Origin: Bacillota bacterium
Lineage (GTDB): Bacteria > Bacillota_A > Clostridia > Peptostreptococcales > Anaerovoracaceae
NCBI GenBank assembly: GCA_017547345.1
Contig: JAFYPY010000110.1
Coordinates: forward strand, 1-15,126
Length of the DNA stretch: 15,126 nt
Direction: 5' to 3'
Of this stretch, positions 1 to 7,692 are shown in pieces. Position 1 is the first letter of the stretch. Each line of letters begins with the position of its first letter. The notes below the pieces were generated by a model. The model was given only the letters and a program-made list of their open reading frames with translations, ran no database searches and was not told where the DNA came from. The translations under genes and the position numbers were made by a program.

Positions 1-1097
1 GTCTTGATATTGTAAGAGAAAATAGGGAAGAATACCAAGTAGAAGCAATTACCTGTGGCAGTAATGCTACTTTATTGGCGGATCAAATCAAGGAGTTTGC
101 TCCAAAGATGGCAGTTACTGCAAAAGAGGAAGATGCATTAGAATTGCAGAAACAGTTCCCTGGTGTGGAGTTTTTCTATGGCGCCAAAGGCCTTGTTGAA
201 GCAGCCAAATCTGATTGCGATATGGTAGTAAACGGCCTTATGGGTATGAGAGGTCTTGAACCTACATATCATGCTGTAATGAAAGGGACTGATATTGCCC
301 TTGCAAACAAAGAAACTCTAGTTGCAGGCGGCGAAGTTATTATGGCAGCAGTTAAGGAAAAAGGTGTCAAAATGCTTCCTGTAGACAGTGAGCATAGTGC
401 GATCTACCAATCCCTAGAAGGTAACGAAGGCCGTAAGATTAACAAAATTTTGTTAACTGCTTCAGGCGGTCCTTTCCGTGGATATACTCTAGAGCAACTT
501 AAAAATGTAACGCTAGAACAGGCCCTAAAACATCCTAATTGGTCCATGGGGCAGAAGATCACTATCGACTCTGCATCTATGATGAACAAGGGGCTAGAGG
601 TAATCGAAGCCAAGTGGCTTTTCGATGTTGATGTAAGAAAGATTGAAATTTTAGTTCACCCGCAGAGCATTCTTCACTCTGCCGTTGAATTCGAGGATAA
701 GTCTGTTATTGGACAGATGGGTGTTCCTGACATGAGAATTCCTATTGCCTTTGCTATGTCTTATCCTAATAGACTTCCTAATCCTAGGGAAGGCGTAGAT
801 TGGTTCGGTAAGGCTGCAAACCTTACTTTCCACAAACCTGACCCAGAAGTATTTAAGTGCATTAAAATCGCTTACGATTCTTCTGAAGCAGGCGGAACCT
901 ATCCTGCAGTTATGAATGCTGCTAATGAAGTATTGGTAGATTTATTCCTACAGAAAAAAATCAGATTTATTGATATTCAAAATAACTTAGAAAGAATTCT
1001 TGATGAGCATAAGCCATCATATAATTTAGATTTAGAAGGAATTTTGGAAGCCGATCGCTTGGCTAGAATTGAAACATATAATTTAGCTTGCAAGTAA
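1..1097 (+). CDS. dxr: 1-deoxy-D-xylulose 5-phosphate reductoisomerase, 5' end missing
   Basis: Dxr (IspC) converts 1-deoxy-D-xylulose 5-phosphate to 2-C-methyl-D-erythritol 4-phosphate with NADPH, the committed step of the cytosolic MEP isoprenoid pathway. The frame is open from base 3 and gives 364 residues beginning LDIVRENREEY. About 17-20 residues with the NADPH-binding GSTGSIG loop should lie upstream of the window, giving a full length near 380, normal for the family. A TTG at 75 is internal and is not the start. Visible family motifs are LANKE (300-314), the metal-binding PVDSEH segment (Asp at 384-386, Glu at 390-392), the ASGGPFR substrate loop, the flexible-loop HPNWSMG (531-551), DSASMMNKGLEVIEAKW, and HPQSILHS. 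The C-terminal helical domain is complete to the stop. It is followed after 24 bases by rseP, as in many Firmicutes. Identification is secure; the only defect is the window edge. Confidence 0.97.
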   Translation, partial: LDIVRENREEYQVEAITCGSNATLLADQIKEFAPKMAVTAKEEDALELQKQFPGVEFFYGAKGLVEAAKSDCDMVVNGLMGMRGLEPTYHAVMKGTDIALANKETLVAGGEVIMAAVKEKGVKMLPVDSEHSAIYQSLEGNEGRKINKILLTASGGPFRGYTLEQLKNVTLEQALKHPNWSMGQKITIDSASMMNKGLEVIEAKWLFDVDVRKIEILVHPQSILHSAVEFEDKSVIGQMGVPDMRIPIAFAMSYPNRLPNPREGVDWFGKAANLTFHKPDPEVFKCIKIAYDSSEAGGTYPAVMNAANEVLVDLFLQKKIRFIDIQNNLERILDEHKPSYNLDLEGILEADRLARIETYNLACK

Positions 1098-1121
1098 TTT
1101 GGTTTCTAAACAGGGGGATTT

Positions 1122-2123
1122 ATGAAGACAGCATTACTTGCTATATTACTATTTTGTATAATGATTTTTCCGCATGAATTGGGGCATTTTATTGCAGCTA
1201 AGCGTGTTGGTGTAAAGGTCAATGAATTTGCCTTTGGTATGGGACCTTTACTATGGAAAAAGCAGGGAAAAGAAACTCTTTACAGCATAAGACTTTTTCC
1301 TATAGGTGGTTATTGCGCGATGGAAGGTGAGGACGAGGACTGTGATTCTCCAAGGGCTTTTGGAAACAAGAAGCCTTGGCAAAAAATTTTAGTTCTCGCT
1401 GCTGGTTCTTTTATGAATGTGCTTTGTGCCATATTGATAATGATCATAGTAGTTGGCTTTCTGGGTTTTACAACAACCACAATTGACATGGTCGATGAGG
1501 GTAGTCCAGCACAAGTGGCAAATGTTCTGCCAGGGGATGTTATTGTTCAGATTGATGAAATGCAAATAGAAACATGGAATGATGTTTCCGTAGCCTTCAA
1601 TTCTGCATTAGGTAAAACATCGACCGTTATAGTAGAGCGTGATGGAAATCTCGAAGAACTAAAAATAACACCTGAGCTTTCAGAAGATGGTCGCTACCTA
1701 GTAGGAGTGACATGTGAAGTAAGCCATAACCCTGCAAAAGCAGTGGTGGAAGGAACAGTAGCTACATGGAATATGACCAAGAGTTTGTTCGTTGCCATTG
1801 GTCAGATTTTTACAGGCGGTGTAGGTGTGGATAATCTAAGCGGTCCTGTGGGTATGGTTCAGATGGTAAACGAGACTACTACCTATGGAATTTGGTATTA
1901 TGGATTTTTAACTGCTATGATATGCATGAATTTGGCTATTGTTAATATGTTGCCTTTGCCGGCGCTTGATGGCGGCAGAATTATTTTCGTACTTGTTACA
2001 ATGTTTACCGGCAAGGAAGTAAGTCCTAGAGTTGAAGGGACTATTCATTTTATAGGCATAGTGCTTCTCTTAGGTTTGATGGTATATGTTTCATTTAACG
2101 ATGTAATAAGGATTTTCGGATAG
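1122..2123 (+). CDS. rseP: Site-2 membrane metalloprotease, RseP/RasP family
   Basis: This is an intramembrane zinc protease of the site-2 family. It cuts transmembrane segments of anti-sigma factors and leftover signal peptides inside the cytoplasmic membrane. The 333-residue protein has the zinc motif HELGH at residues 18-22 within the first membrane segment, and the second catalytic motif NMLPLPALDGGR at 275-286, with Asp283 as the third zinc ligand. The conserved GGYCAMEGE strand lies at 62-70. Hydrophobic segments are at roughly 4-20, 89-115, 257-277 and 309-327. A single PDZ domain covers about 117-187, as in Gram-positive homologues rather than the double PDZ of E. coli. The start is fixed by an AGGGGGA ribosome site at 1112-1118. 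Its stop codon overlaps the ribosome site of ispG, so the two are probably co-translated. The substrate cannot be told from this window. Confidence 0.95.
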   Translation: MKTALLAILLFCIMIFPHELGHFIAAKRVGVKVNEFAFGMGPLLWKKQGKETLYSIRLFPIGGYCAMEGEDEDCDSPRAFGNKKPWQKILVLAAGSFMNVLCAILIMIIVVGFLGFTTTTIDMVDEGSPAQVANVLPGDVIVQIDEMQIETWNDVSVAFNSALGKTSTVIVERDGNLEELKITPELSEDGRYLVGVTCEVSHNPAKAVVEGTVATWNMTKSLFVAIGQIFTGGVGVDNLSGPVGMVQMVNETTTYGIWYYGFLTAMICMNLAIVNMLPLPALDGGRIIFVLVTMFTGKEVSPRVEGTIHFIGIVLLLGLMVYVSFNDVIRIFG

Positions 2124-2132
2124 GAGTTTCAT

Positions 2133-3221
2133 ATGATTACTAGACAAGTTAGATGTGGAAATATTTATATTGGCGGTGGCGCACCCGTATCCGTTCAGTC
2201 AATGGCTAATGTGGATTCTAGAGATGAAAAAGCTCTTTTGAACCAGATTGCGGGACTAAAGGATGTTGGATGTCAGATTGTAAGAATTGCAGTTCCTGAC
2301 ATGGAATCAGCTGAAGTCTTAGGCCGTGTGAAAAAACAGGTGGATATTCCTCTAGTTGCGGACATTCACTTTGATTACAGACTTGCAATTGCTGCGATGA
2401 AAGCCGGAGCAGATAAAATTAGAATTAACCCGGGAAATATAGGTTCAGTAGAACGTATCAAGGCAGTAATCGACGTAGCAAAAGAAAGAGAGATTCCTAT
2501 TAGAGTAGGAGTTAATTCCGGCTCCTTAGAAAAAGATATTTTGCAAAAGTACGGGGCGGTTACTGCAGAAGGACTTGCAGAAAGCGCGCTTAGAAACTTA
2601 AAATATATCGAGGATATGGACTATGGAAATCTAGTGGTTTCCATAAAGTCTTCTGATGTTAGGATGACTTATGACGCTCACAAGATTCTAGCAACAAAGA
2701 CCGATGTGCCGATTCATATTGGTATAACTGAAGCAGGCACATTAGAACGTGGTAAAGTTAAGTCAGCTGTAGGGCTAGGAGCCCTTCTCCTTGAAGGAAT
2801 TGGAGATACTATGAGAGTGTCCTTGACTGCTGATCCAAGAGAAGAAGTCAAGTTTGCAATAGAAATACTTAAGAGCCTAGGTATGAGAAAGTCTGCTATA
2901 AATTTCGTGTCTTGTCCAACCTGTGGCAGAACAAAGATAGACCTTCAGGGACTTGCAGAAGAAGTTGAAAAGAGATTATCTCCACTCGAAAAGGAACTTG
3001 CAAGCAGAGGTCTTGATGGCATTACTGTTGCTGTTATGGGCTGTGCAGTAAATGGTCCTGGAGAAGCGAGAGAGGCTGATTTTGGCGTAGCAGGAGGAAT
3101 GGGCAAAGGATTAATCTTTGCTAAAGGAGAAATTCTAAAAACTGTTGACGAACAGTTTTTGGCAGAGGAATTCGTTAAAACAGTAGAAGAACATTGTAGG
3201 AACTTAAAACAGGCAAGATGA
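2133..3221 (+). CDS. ispG: 4-hydroxy-3-methylbut-2-enyl diphosphate synthase
   Basis: IspG (GcpE) reductively opens 2-C-methyl-erythritol 2,4-cyclodiphosphate to HMBPP, the penultimate MEP-pathway step, using a [4Fe-4S] cluster. The 362-residue protein is full length for the bacterial two-domain form. The N-terminal TIM barrel (about 1-250) shows PLVADIHFDYRLA (73-85), RINPGNIG (97-104) and GVNSGSLEKD. The C-terminal reductase-like domain carries cluster ligands Cys261 and Cys264 (CPTCGR), Cys304 (MGCAVNGPGEA) and Glu311, all in place. The early substrate-binding segment reads VQSMANVDSRD where homologues usually have SMTNT, a mild divergence. The ribosome site AGGAG (2122-2126) overlaps the rseP stop codon. 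The 3' end overlaps polC by four bases (ATGA). Ferredoxin or flavodoxin is the usual electron donor; none is encoded here. Confidence 0.97.
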   Translation: MITRQVRCGNIYIGGGAPVSVQSMANVDSRDEKALLNQIAGLKDVGCQIVRIAVPDMESAEVLGRVKKQVDIPLVADIHFDYRLAIAAMKAGADKIRINPGNIGSVERIKAVIDVAKEREIPIRVGVNSGSLEKDILQKYGAVTAEGLAESALRNLKYIEDMDYGNLVVSIKSSDVRMTYDAHKILATKTDVPIHIGITEAGTLERGKVKSAVGLGALLLEGIGDTMRVSLTADPREEVKFAIEILKSLGMRKSAINFVSCPTCGRTKIDLQGLAEEVEKRLSPLEKELASRGLDGITVAVMGCAVNGPGEAREADFGVAGGMGKGLIFAKGEILKTVDEQFLAEEFVKTVEEHCRNLKQAR

Positions 3222-6200
3222 GAGAAATAATTGCACAAACTTTAAGCAAATATAATATTGGAAACGTTCCCAAGGAGTCTCTAAAGTATGAACTTTTGAG
3301 AGCTTCTTTGAAGAAGGAAGAAAGGGTTTTATCTGTGGATATTACCCTTAATTTTGTTGTACCTATAAAAGCATGTAACGAGATTAAAGAAGCTATCGCA
3401 GCTAAACTTGAAAACAAGCTTAATGGTGTTGAACTTAATTTCTTTTATGAAAACTTAATATTAAGTGAAGAAGAAGTAATAGGGCTTTTTATTCCACACA
3501 TGATTGATATCTTGAATGGACAATACAGCAATATTACGAGAGCAATACAGATTGACAATTATCAGTGGGATGGAAATAAGTTGACTTTGCATGCGATAGG
3601 TAATTTTATTGTTAACATATTGAACAAAGAGGTAAAAGGACTTTTTGAAAATCTATTAAAGAGATATTTTGGTATTATTGCTCAGGTTGAATTCAAAAAT
3701 GATGAAGAACTCTATGCAAAAGAAAGAGAGTCTTTCAAAAGTGCAGAGGAAGATGACATAAAGAAGTGTATAGAAGGGTATAAGCAGGAGTTAAAAGTTA
3801 GGGCATCTGCAAAAGGTGATACTAAGACTGATGCCGAACCTGCAAAAGGCGAGTGGAAGAGTGATTTCAAGGGCGGCGGAAAAAAGAGAGAAAAGGAACT
3901 TCCTGCCGAAGGAAACAGAATCATGGGAAGGGACATCCATGGAGATTCTAATGTAGAATTAAGAGAAATAGATCCATCCCAAGGAATGGTTATCGCAGAA
4001 GGTACTATATTTAAGATGGATTTCCGCTTAATTAAGAGTGGAAACTATCTAATGACGCTTCTTTTGACAGATAATACAACAACAATTTGCACAAAAGCAT
4101 TTGTTTCAGAAGCAAAACATGACGAAATTACTTCTATGCTTAAGCCTGGTGATCCAATCAAAATTAGAGGCGAAGTGCAATACGATACCTTTGAAAATAT
4201 GAATACTATCATGCTTAAGGATATCGAAAAGAGAGAGAAGGCTTCAGGCAGACAAGACACTTGGCCAGATGGCAAGCGTGTTGAGCTACATGCTCATACA
4301 AAGATGAGCTCCATGGATGGTCTTAACGAACCTGCTGACATAGTTAACCAGGCAGCCGCTTGGGGTCAGCCGGCAGTTGCAATCACTGACCATGGCGTTG
4401 TTCAATCTTTCCCAGATGCAGCAAAGGCGGCGAAGAAGCTAAAAGACAAGGGCAAGGATATCAAGGTTATCTATGGTATAGAAGGTTATGTTTTTGATGA
4501 TGAAGGCCTAATTGATGAAGATGGCAACATCGATTATAAAGCTAGACCGACAAATCATATTATCCTGCTTGCGGCTACTCAGGAAGGTCTAAAGAATATT
4601 TACAAGCTGGTATCCTATTCGCACCTAAATTACTTCTACAAGAGACCTAGACTTCCAAAGTCGGTTATTGCAGCTCATAGAGAAGGTATTATCATCGGTT
4701 CAGCTTGTGAGGCGGGAGAAGTTTATCAGGCCTTCTACAAACAGAAATCTCACGAAGAAATATTAAAGATTGCTGAATTCTATGACTACTTAGAAATTCA
4801 GCCTCTTATTAACAATAAGTTCTTAACGGAAGACCGTACTGAAGGTGGCAGATACCCAGATAGAAGACAGCTTACCATTGAAGAACTAAAAGAAATAAAC
4901 ACAAAAATCGTTGAACTTGGCGAAGAGATGGGAAAACCTGTTGTTGCTACGACAGACGCTCATTACGATAGTCCAACTTCTGCTATTTATAGAAACATCA
5001 TTATGGCAGGGCAAGGTTTTAAGGATGCCGAAAACGGTCAGGGGCTATACCTGAGAACTACCGACGAGATGATGGAAGAATTTGCATACCTTGGGGAAGA
5101 AAGAGCCCGCAAGGTTGTAATCGAAAATACAAATATTATTGCAGACCAAATTGGAGAACTACTTCCTGTTCCAAAGGGTAAGTTCCCACCAAAGATTCCG
5201 GGTGCTGAGGATACGCTAAGAGAAACTTGTATGAACAAGGCTCATAGCATATACGGGGAGCCGCTTCCGGAAGAAATTGCTACAAGACTTGATAAGGAAC
5301 TTAATTCCATTATCGATAACGGCTATGCCGTGATGTATGTGTCTGCGCAGATGCTTGTAAAGAAATCTCTAGAAGATGGATACTTGGTAGGTTCAAGAGG
5401 TTCCGTAGGTTCATCCTTTGCGGCTACAATGGCGGGTATTACGGAAGTAAACCCTCTTGACCCGCATTATATATGCCCAGACTGTAAATACCTAGAATGG
5501 GGAGATATGGAGCTTTATGACTGCGGTATTGACATGCCACCTAAGAAGTGTCCAAAGTGTGGAGCAGAACTAAACCGAGACGGCTACACTATCCCGTTCG
5601 CAACCTTCCTTGGTTTCGATGGTGACAAGGAGCCGGATATCGACCTTAACTTCGCCGGAGAATACCAGCCCATTGCACATAAATATGTAGGTGTTATCTT
5701 TGGCGAAAAGAATGTATTTAAGGCTGGTACAGTAGGTACCATTGCTGACAAGACAGCTTACGGATATGTTAGCAAGTTCTATGAGGAGCAAGGTATTCCT
5801 ATAAATAAATTTGAAAAAGATAGACTGACTCAACATTGTACTGGAGTTAAGAGAACTACTGGTCAGCATCCGGGTGGTATCATCATCGTTCCTGACGACC
5901 ACGAAATTTATGAATTCTGTCCGGTTCAGCATCCGGCAAACGATGTTAAGTCGGACATCATAACTACCCATTTCGACTATCATAAGATTGATGAGAACTT
6001 GCTTAAGCTGGATATCTTAGGTCATAACGTGCCTTCCATGATTCGTCAGCTTCAAGATATGACGGGTGTGGATCCGCTTACAGTACCACTTACAGATAGA
6101 AAGGTGATAAGCATCTTTAACGGTATCGAGGCTTTAAAAATTAAGATGCCGGATTATAAATATACTCACGGATCTTACGCTATTCCTGAATTCGGTACAT

Positions 6201-7054
6201 CCTTCGTAAGACAGATGCTTGATGATACTAAGCCTGACAAATTCGCGGACTTAGTACGTATTTCCGGTTTCTCGCACGGTACAGATGTATGGTTAAACAA
6301 TGCACAAGACTATATTCGTCAGGGTGTTGCGACAATGCGAGAAGTAATTTCAACTCGAGATGACATCATGAACTACTTGATGCTTAAAGGCATTGAGAAT
6401 AAGATGTCTTTCCAAATCATGGAAGACGTTAGAAAAAATAGACCTCTAAAGGATGCGCAGTTAGAAGTTATGAAGGCTCATGGTGTTCCTGACTGGTATA
6501 TAGATTCTTGCATCAAGATTCAGTACATGTTCCCTAGAGCCCACGCCGTGGCGTATGTAATGATGTCTTTCCGTATGGCTTGGTATAAGGTTTACTATCC
6601 TAGAGAGTTCTACGCTACATACTTTACTAGCGTGGTGGCCGACTTCGATTCTGACACCATCTTGAGAGGTCCTGATGCAATTTTAGAAAAAATTGATTTA
6701 ATCAAGGCTAAGGGGCAGGCGGCTACAGCCAAAGAAGGTTCTGAAATTATCGTACTTGAAGTTGCCTACGAAATGTATGCAAGAGGGTATGAATTTATGG
6801 ACATGAAGCTTGGTCTATCTCATGCTACAAAATTTGATGTGGTAGATGGCAAAGTGCTTTTACCATTCATGGCTCTTTCCGGCATGGGTGAAACGGCGGC
6901 AAAATCCTTTGCTGAAGAATATAAGATTAAGCCTTATGATACGATTGAAGAGATAACTAAACGTGCCAAGGTTAACAAGGCTTCTATTGAGGCTCTAAAG
7001 GCAAGAGGAGTATTAAAGGGGCTACCTGAAACGGACCAATTAAGCTTCTTCTAA
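3218..7054 (+). CDS. polC: DNA polymerase III PolC, lacking the inserted 3'-5' exonuclease domain
   Basis: PolC is the replicative DNA polymerase of low-GC Gram-positive bacteria. This copy has 1278 residues against about 1437 in Bacillus subtilis. In order it has N-terminal domains (1-185), a charged linker (about 190-240), an OB fold (about 257-340), a PHP domain (about 355-590), the polymerase core, and a helix-hairpin-helix region. Catalytic aspartates are Asp807 and Asp809 (PDIDLNF) and Asp932 (KLDILGH). A zinc finger uses Cys753, Cys756, Cys778 and Cys781. The C-terminal QLSFF is a sliding-clamp motif. The exonuclease that normally splits the PHP domain, with its DVETTG motif, is absent: about 24 residues separate Glu422 from His447. 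Candidate PHP metal ligands are His358, His360, Asp391, His392, Glu422, His447, Cys497, Asp580 and His582. The start overlaps ispG by ATGA, has only a weak ribosome site (AGG, 3211-3213), and is probably translationally coupled. PolC identity is certain; the domain loss is read directly from an uninterrupted frame. Confidence 0.97.
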   Translation: MREIIAQTLSKYNIGNVPKESLKYELLRASLKKEERVLSVDITLNFVVPIKACNEIKEAIAAKLENKLNGVELNFFYENLILSEEEVIGLFIPHMIDILNGQYSNITRAIQIDNYQWDGNKLTLHAIGNFIVNILNKEVKGLFENLLKRYFGIIAQVEFKNDEELYAKERESFKSAEEDDIKKCIEGYKQELKVRASAKGDTKTDAEPAKGEWKSDFKGGGKKREKELPAEGNRIMGRDIHGDSNVELREIDPSQGMVIAEGTIFKMDFRLIKSGNYLMTLLLTDNTTTICTKAFVSEAKHDEITSMLKPGDPIKIRGEVQYDTFENMNTIMLKDIEKREKASGRQDTWPDGKRVELHAHTKMSSMDGLNEPADIVNQAAAWGQPAVAITDHGVVQSFPDAAKAAKKLKDKGKDIKVIYGIEGYVFDDEGLIDEDGNIDYKARPTNHIILLAATQEGLKNIYKLVSYSHLNYFYKRPRLPKSVIAAHREGIIIGSACEAGEVYQAFYKQKSHEEILKIAEFYDYLEIQPLINNKFLTEDRTEGGRYPDRRQLTIEELKEINTKIVELGEEMGKPVVATTDAHYDSPTSAIYRNIIMAGQGFKDAENGQGLYLRTTDEMMEEFAYLGEERARKVVIENTNIIADQIGELLPVPKGKFPPKIPGAEDTLRETCMNKAHSIYGEPLPEEIATRLDKELNSIIDNGYAVMYVSAQMLVKKSLEDGYLVGSRGSVGSSFAATMAGITEVNPLDPHYICPDCKYLEWGDMELYDCGIDMPPKKCPKCGAELNRDGYTIPFATFLGFDGDKEPDIDLNFAGEYQPIAHKYVGVIFGEKNVFKAGTVGTIADKTAYGYVSKFYEEQGIPINKFEKDRLTQHCTGVKRTTGQHPGGIIIVPDDHEIYEFCPVQHPANDVKSDIITTHFDYHKIDENLLKLDILGHNVPSMIRQLQDMTGVDPLTVPLTDRKVISIFNGIEALKIKMPDYKYTHGSYAIPEFGTSFVRQMLDDTKPDKFADLVRISGFSHGTDVWLNNAQDYIRQGVATMREVISTRDDIMNYLMLKGIENKMSFQIMEDVRKNRPLKDAQLEVMKAHGVPDWYIDSCIKIQYMFPRAHAVAYVMMSFRMAWYKVYYPREFYATYFTSVVADFDSDTILRGPDAILEKIDLIKAKGQAATAKEGSEIIVLEVAYEMYARGYEFMDMKLGLSHATKFDVVDGKVLLPFMALSGMGETAAKSFAEEYKIKPYDTIEEITKRAKVNKASIEALKARGVLKGLPETDQLSFF

Positions 7055-7082
7055 AACAAGAAAAGATTTCATAAAAATCAAG

Positions 7083-7108
7083 AAAAGCCTTGCATTGCAA
7101 GGCTTTTT
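7083..7108 (+). terminator. Intrinsic terminator after polC
   Basis: A perfect 11-base-pair inverted repeat, AAAAGCCTTGC at 7083-7093 and GCAAGGCTTTT at 7097-7107, encloses the three-base loop ATT and ends in a run of five T. It begins 28 bases after the polC stop codon. The stem and T-run fit a Rho-independent terminator for the dxr-rseP-ispG-polC unit. This supports treating rimP onward as a separately started transcript. Confidence 0.9.
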
Positions 7109-7118
7109 GTGTTAATAT
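7090..7118 (+). promoter_or_regulatory. Candidate sigma-A promoter for the rimP-nusA-infB operon
   Basis: TTGCAT at 7090-7095 and TAATAT at 7113-7118 are separated by 17 bases, and a TGT directly precedes the -10 (extended -10 form). A second possible -10 is TATACT at 7116-7121. The -35 lies inside the polC terminator stem. This is the only gap long enough to hold a promoter for the following nine genes, and it follows a strong terminator, so a promoter is expected here. The exact elements are a by-eye match and could be off by a few bases. Transcription would start near 7125, leaving a leader of about 70 bases. Confidence 0.45.
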
Positions 7119-7151
7119 ACTACGGAAGACAATTCAAAGACGGCATTTACT

Positions 7152-7176
7152 AAAGAGTGGGCAAAACCCACTCTTT
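7152..7176 (+). promoter_or_regulatory. Leader hairpin before rimP, possible NusA-dependent attenuator
   Basis: A perfect 10-base-pair inverted repeat, AAAGAGTGGG at 7152-7161 and CCCACTCTTT at 7167-7176, has a five-base loop CAAAA. It is followed by an interrupted T-rich tract (TTTCAATTTT, 7174-7183). It sits after the candidate promoter and 10 bases before the rimP ribosome site AAGGAG (7187-7192). In B. subtilis the corresponding leader is known to contain a NusA-dependent terminator through which NusA limits its own operon. The broken T-run fits a terminator that needs NusA help. The hairpin is seen directly; the regulatory role is inferred by analogy. It could instead be a second ordinary terminator for polC read-through. 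Confidence 0.6.
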
Positions 7177-7197
7177 CAATTTTGATAAGGAGAAATT

Positions 7198-7677
7198 ATG
7201 GCAAAGAAAAAGATTACTGAACTAATCGAAGAGATGCTAGGCGCATTTCTTACTGAAAACGGACTTGAACTTTACCACACGGAATTCGTTAAAGAGGGTA
7301 AGGACTGGTTTTTAAGAGTCTTCATTGATAAGGCTAATGCATCCGCTGATGAATACGTATCAACTGATGACTGCGAACTTGTTAGCAGATTCTTGAGTGC
7401 TAAGCTTGATGAAGAAGATCCAATTGCTCAGAACTATTATTTAGAAGTTTCTTCTCCAGGAATGGATAGAATCTTATATAAAGAAAAAGACTTTGCCAAG
7501 TTCCAAGGTAAACTTGTAGATGTAAACCTTTACAAGGCATATGAAGGTAAGAAAGCATATGAAGGCATTCTTGTTGGTCTTGTAGATGGTCATGTAGTTA
7601 TAACAGACGAAAAAAACAATGAGCTTAAATTCCCTGCGGAGCAGGTGTCCAAGACACGCCTTGCCGTAGTTTTCTAA
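7198..7677 (+). CDS. rimP: Ribosome maturation factor RimP
   Basis: RimP binds the free 30S subunit and assists late assembly steps around the S12 region. The 159-residue protein has the family's usual length and two-domain layout: an N-terminal alpha/beta domain (about 1-85) and a C-terminal Sm-like barrel (about 92-159). The signature YLEVSSPGMDR falls at 81-91, at the domain junction. The ATG is preceded by AAGGAG at 7187-7192. It is the first gene of the nusA operon and stands directly before nusA, its standard position. The nusA ribosome site overlaps its stop codon. Inside the C-terminal domain an 11-base direct repeat (7537-7547 and 7555-7565) encodes a doubled KAYEG, probably a small local duplication. 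Expression is likely governed by the upstream leader hairpin. Confidence 0.95.
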   Translation: MAKKKITELIEEMLGAFLTENGLELYHTEFVKEGKDWFLRVFIDKANASADEYVSTDDCELVSRFLSAKLDEEDPIAQNYYLEVSSPGMDRILYKEKDFAKFQGKLVDVNLYKAYEGKKAYEGILVGLVDGHVVITDEKNNELKFPAEQVSKTRLAVVF

Positions 7678-7692
7678 GGAGGTTAATAAAAA

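Noticed and set aside
4490..4510. VFDDEGL looked like a remnant of the exonuclease motif VFDVETTGL
   Set aside because: It aligns better with the VDDG segment that precedes the exonuclease in ordinary PolC, and no other exonuclease motif follows.
4480..4560. Suspected frameshift or pseudogene at the PHP junction of polC
   Set aside because: The frame is continuous, both PHP halves join in register, and all downstream motifs and the clamp-binding tail are intact.
5570..5983. 137-codon open frame on the minus strand inside polC
   Set aside because: It lies wholly antisense to the conserved PolC polymerase core, has no ribosome site or recognisable domain, and its length is explained by codon bias of the plus strand.
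7057..7087. CAAGAAAAG repeated at 7057-7065 and 7079-7087
   Set aside because: Short A-rich direct repeat beside a terminator; likely chance or compositional.
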